A DNA stretch of 37,104 bases, taken from positions 1-37,104 of the forward strand of contig JAJDWR010000071.1 of the NCBI GenBank assembly GCA_022825505.1. Direction: 5' to 3'. Of this stretch, positions 35,375 through 37,104 are shown in pieces; position 1 is the stretch's first letter, and every line of letters begins with the position of its first letter. The notes beneath the pieces were generated by a model. That model was given only the letters and a program-made list of their open reading frames with translations. It ran no database searches and had not been told where the DNA came from. The position numbers and the translations under genes are program-made. This DNA is from Gammaproteobacteria bacterium. GTDB lineage: Bacteria; Pseudomonadota; Gammaproteobacteria; Steroidobacterales; Rariloculaceae.

Positions 35375-36841
35375 CTACTCCGAGCGGTAGTTCGGAGGTT
35401 CCTTGGTGATGGTGACGTCGTGCACGTGGCTTTCCTTGCGCCCGGCGCCCGTGATCCGGACGAAGCAGGCGCTGGAGCGCATTTCCTCGATGCTGCCGTT
35501 ACCCGTATAACCCATGGCCGCGCGCATGCCGCCCATCAACTGGCCGACGATGGGTACCAGGCTGCCCTTGTAGGGGACACGCCCTTCGATGCCTTCGGGC
35601 ACCAGTTTCTCCAGCTCTTCGCTGGTGTCCTGGAAGTACCGGTCCGACGAGCCGTGATTCTGGGCCATGGCGCCCAGCGATCCCATGCCCCGGTAGGACT
35701 TGTAGGAGCGGCCCTGGTACAGCTCCACCTCGCCGGGCGATTCCTCGGTGCCGGCAAACAGGCTGCCGATCATCACGCAGTGTGCGCCCGCGGCGATGGC
35801 CTTGGCGATGTCGCCGGAATAGCGGATGCCGCCGTCTGAAATCACCGGCACGTCGGTGTGCTTCAGCGCCGCGGACACTTCCGCGACGGCGGTGATCTGG
35901 GGTACGCCCACGCCGGCGATGACCCGTGTGGTGCAGATGGAGCCCGGCCCGATGCCCACCTTGACGGCGTCGGCTCCGGCCTCGGCCAGGGCGCGGGCGC
36001 CCTCGCCCGTGGCCACGTTGCCTGCGATCAGCGGCAGGTCCGGGTGGTCCGCGCCGATCTGCCGGACGCGGTCGAGGACGCTTCGCGTATGGCCATGGGC
36101 GGTGTCGATGACCAGCACGTCCACACCTGCCTCGACCAGCGCGGCGACGCGTTCGTCGGTATCCCAGGCCGTTCCCACGGCGGCGCCCACCCGCAGCGCG
36201 CCGAGTTCGTCCTTGGACGCAAGGGGATAGTCGGTGGCCTTCTGGAAGTCCTTGGCGGTGATCATCCCCCGCAGGCGGAAGTCGTTGTCCACCACCAGGA
36301 CCTTCTCGATTCGGTGGCGGTGCAGCAGCGTCAACACCTCGTCTTCGTCCGGATTCTCCTTGACGGTGACCAGGCGATTCTTGGGCGTCATCACCGACGA
36401 TACAGGCGCCTCGAGCTGCGTTTCGAAGCGCAGGTCCCGGTGTGTGACGATGCCCACGAGATCCTCGCCTTCCACCACCGGAACGCCGGAAATGCTGTTC
36501 GCCTGAGTGAGCTCGATCACCGCCTGAATGGACGTGTCCGGCGCCACGGTGATCGGATCGCCGATGATCCCGCTCTCGTACTTCTTGACCCGGAACACGT
36601 GCCGGGCCTGTTCCTCGGGCGGCATGTTCTTGTGAATGATGCCGATGCCGCCCACCTGCGCCAGGCTGATGGCCAGGCGCGCCTCCGTGACCGTGTCCAT
36701 GGCGGCGGAGAGGATGGGAATATTGAGGGAAAGCGCGCGCGTGAGGCGCGTTTCGAGGGCGACTTCCCGGGGGAGGACTTCGGAGTAGGCGGGCTGGAGC
36801 ATCACGTCGTCGAACGTGAGAGCCTCGTGAAGTATCCGCAT
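35375..36841 (-). CDS. guaB: IMP dehydrogenase
   Basis: Oxidises IMP to XMP, the rate-limiting step of guanine nucleotide synthesis. The 488 residues from ATG 36841 ([17 protein letters not shown]) equal the E. coli length; a GTG four codons upstream is less likely. Two CBS domains lie in the middle (about 90-205, for example [20 protein letters not shown]). The catalytic Cys303 is in [13 protein letters not shown], with the flap segment MGSLGAM following. It forms an operon with guaA 6 bp downstream. Confidence 0.97.
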   Translation of the reverse strand: MRILHEALTFDDVMLQPAYSEVLPREVALETRLTRALSLNIPILSAAMDTVTEARLAISLAQVGGIGIIHKNMPPEEQARHVFRVKKYESGIIGDPITVAPDTSIQAVIELTQANSISGVPVVEGEDLVGIVTHRDLRFETQLEAPVSSVMTPKNRLVTVKENPDEDEVLTLLHRHRIEKVLVVDNDFRLRGMITAKDFQKATDYPLASKDELGALRVGAAVGTAWDTDERVAALVEAGVDVLVIDTAHGHTRSVLDRVRQIGADHPDLPLIAGNVATGEGARALAEAGADAVKVGIGPGSICTTRVIAGVGVPQITAVAEVSAALKHTDVPVISDGGIRYSGDIAKAIAAGAHCVMIGSLFAGTEESPGEVELYQGRSYKSYRGMGSLGAMAQNHGSSDRYFQDTSEELEKLVPEGIEGRVPYKGSLVPIVGQLMGGMRAAMGYTGNGSIEEMRSSACFVRITGAGRKESHVHDVTITKEPPNYRSE

Positions 36842-36871
36842 GGACAAACTCACCCGCCGCCTAAACGCGAA

Positions 36872-36900
36872 ATTATACGGGTGTGCCTATTCAGGGTAAA
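36872..36900 (-). promoter_or_regulatory. Sigma-70-type promoter of guaBA
   Basis: On the minus strand TTTACC (36900-36895, 4 of 6 to TTGACA), a 17-bp spacer and a perfect TATAAT (36877-36872) precede guaB. Transcription would start near 36865, giving a leader of roughly 25 nt before the ATG. This is the best promoter match in the window. Confidence 0.75.
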
Positions 36901-36953
36901 CGCCGTATTGGTTGCGGGGGGGCTGCCAAGGGCGTGTGCGCACAGTGCCTGTT

Positions 36954-37039
36954 CGCTAAAGTTCGCCCGCCATCCCTGGCGGGCTCACATCGGCGCGGGG
37001 CGCGCCAGGCCCACCAAGGCCCCGCCCCGCGCCCACGAC
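36954..37039. repeat. Two-hairpin intergenic repeat, copy B
   Basis: Matches copy A at 5-89 almost base for base, from CGCTAAA to CACGAC, with one single-base indel. The first hairpin has an 8-bp stem (36965-36972/36977-36984, loop TCCC) with the same inner stem and loop as copy A. The second has a perfect 10-bp stem (36993-37002/37023-37032) whose arms differ in sequence from copy A, and CCAAGGC again in the loop. It lies upstream of guaB, whereas copy A lies downstream of ubiD. A further GC-rich inverted repeat (GCGCCCGC/GCGGGCGC) follows at about 37056-37081. Confidence 0.75.
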
Positions 37040-37104
37040 CCGAACCGGCCCGGGGCGCGCCCGCCCGTGGCAGCGCGGGCGCATTGGTTGTTGGGCGTCC
37101 ACAC

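Overview
The window reads as chromosomal DNA from a GC-rich gammaproteobacterium. Two conserved gene orders support this: dapF, DUF484, xerC, hslV, hslU, DUF971, ubiE, ubiJ, ubiB on the plus strand (about 1.8-10.1 kb), and mltF followed by tadA-guaA-guaB on the minus strand (about 30.5-36.9 kb). UbiJ and UbiB, together with UbiD, point to aerobic ubiquinone synthesis. TonB-dependent uptake, a large NhaC-type sodium/proton antiporter and a DUF6152 exported protein would suit a marine or host-associated lineage, but that is inference. No rRNA, tRNA, CRISPR array, insertion sequence or prophage was seen.

Layout. 0-1.6 kb: a two-hairpin intergenic repeat, then ubiD (minus). 1.8-11.3 kb: a dense plus-strand block for lysine and cell-wall precursor (dapF), chromosome dimer resolution (xerC), the HslVU protease, DUF971, three ubiquinone genes and a Bcr/CflA-type exporter. 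11.4-14.5 kb (minus): a thiamine-diphosphate acetolactate synthase-like enzyme, a STAS protein and a CinA/MoaB-like protein. 14.7-15.7 kb: polyphosphate kinase 2. 15.8-21.2 kb (minus): NhaC antiporter, then a SWIM zinc-finger gene and a SNF2 helicase gene that look like two halves of one gene split by a duplicated 29-bp segment.

21.6-33.1 kb is mainly a cell-envelope region: a TonB-dependent receptor with an S9 serine peptidase, a small ribbon-helix-helix/coiled-coil gene pair with its own palindromic promoter, a lipoprotein transglycosylase, a Tat-exported alpha-hydroxy-acid oxidoreductase carrying a CXXCH haem-type motif, a small outer-membrane barrel, MltF, and a DUF6152 protein. 33.1-36.9 kb (minus) holds guaB-guaA-tadA, with a good sigma-70 promoter in front of guaB. 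A second copy of the two-hairpin repeat closes the window.

The most notable signals are: (i) the hairpin repeat found at both ends of the window, whose second stem stays perfectly paired although its arms differ; (ii) the repeat-linked split of the SWIM/SNF2 gene, which removal of 61 bp would repair; (iii) the CXXCH motif in a Tat-exported flavoenzyme; (iv) an in-frame 18-bp minisatellite inside the essential gene dapF; and (v) the small RHH/coiled-coil bicistron. Names rest on motif recognition and gene order, not on database searches.
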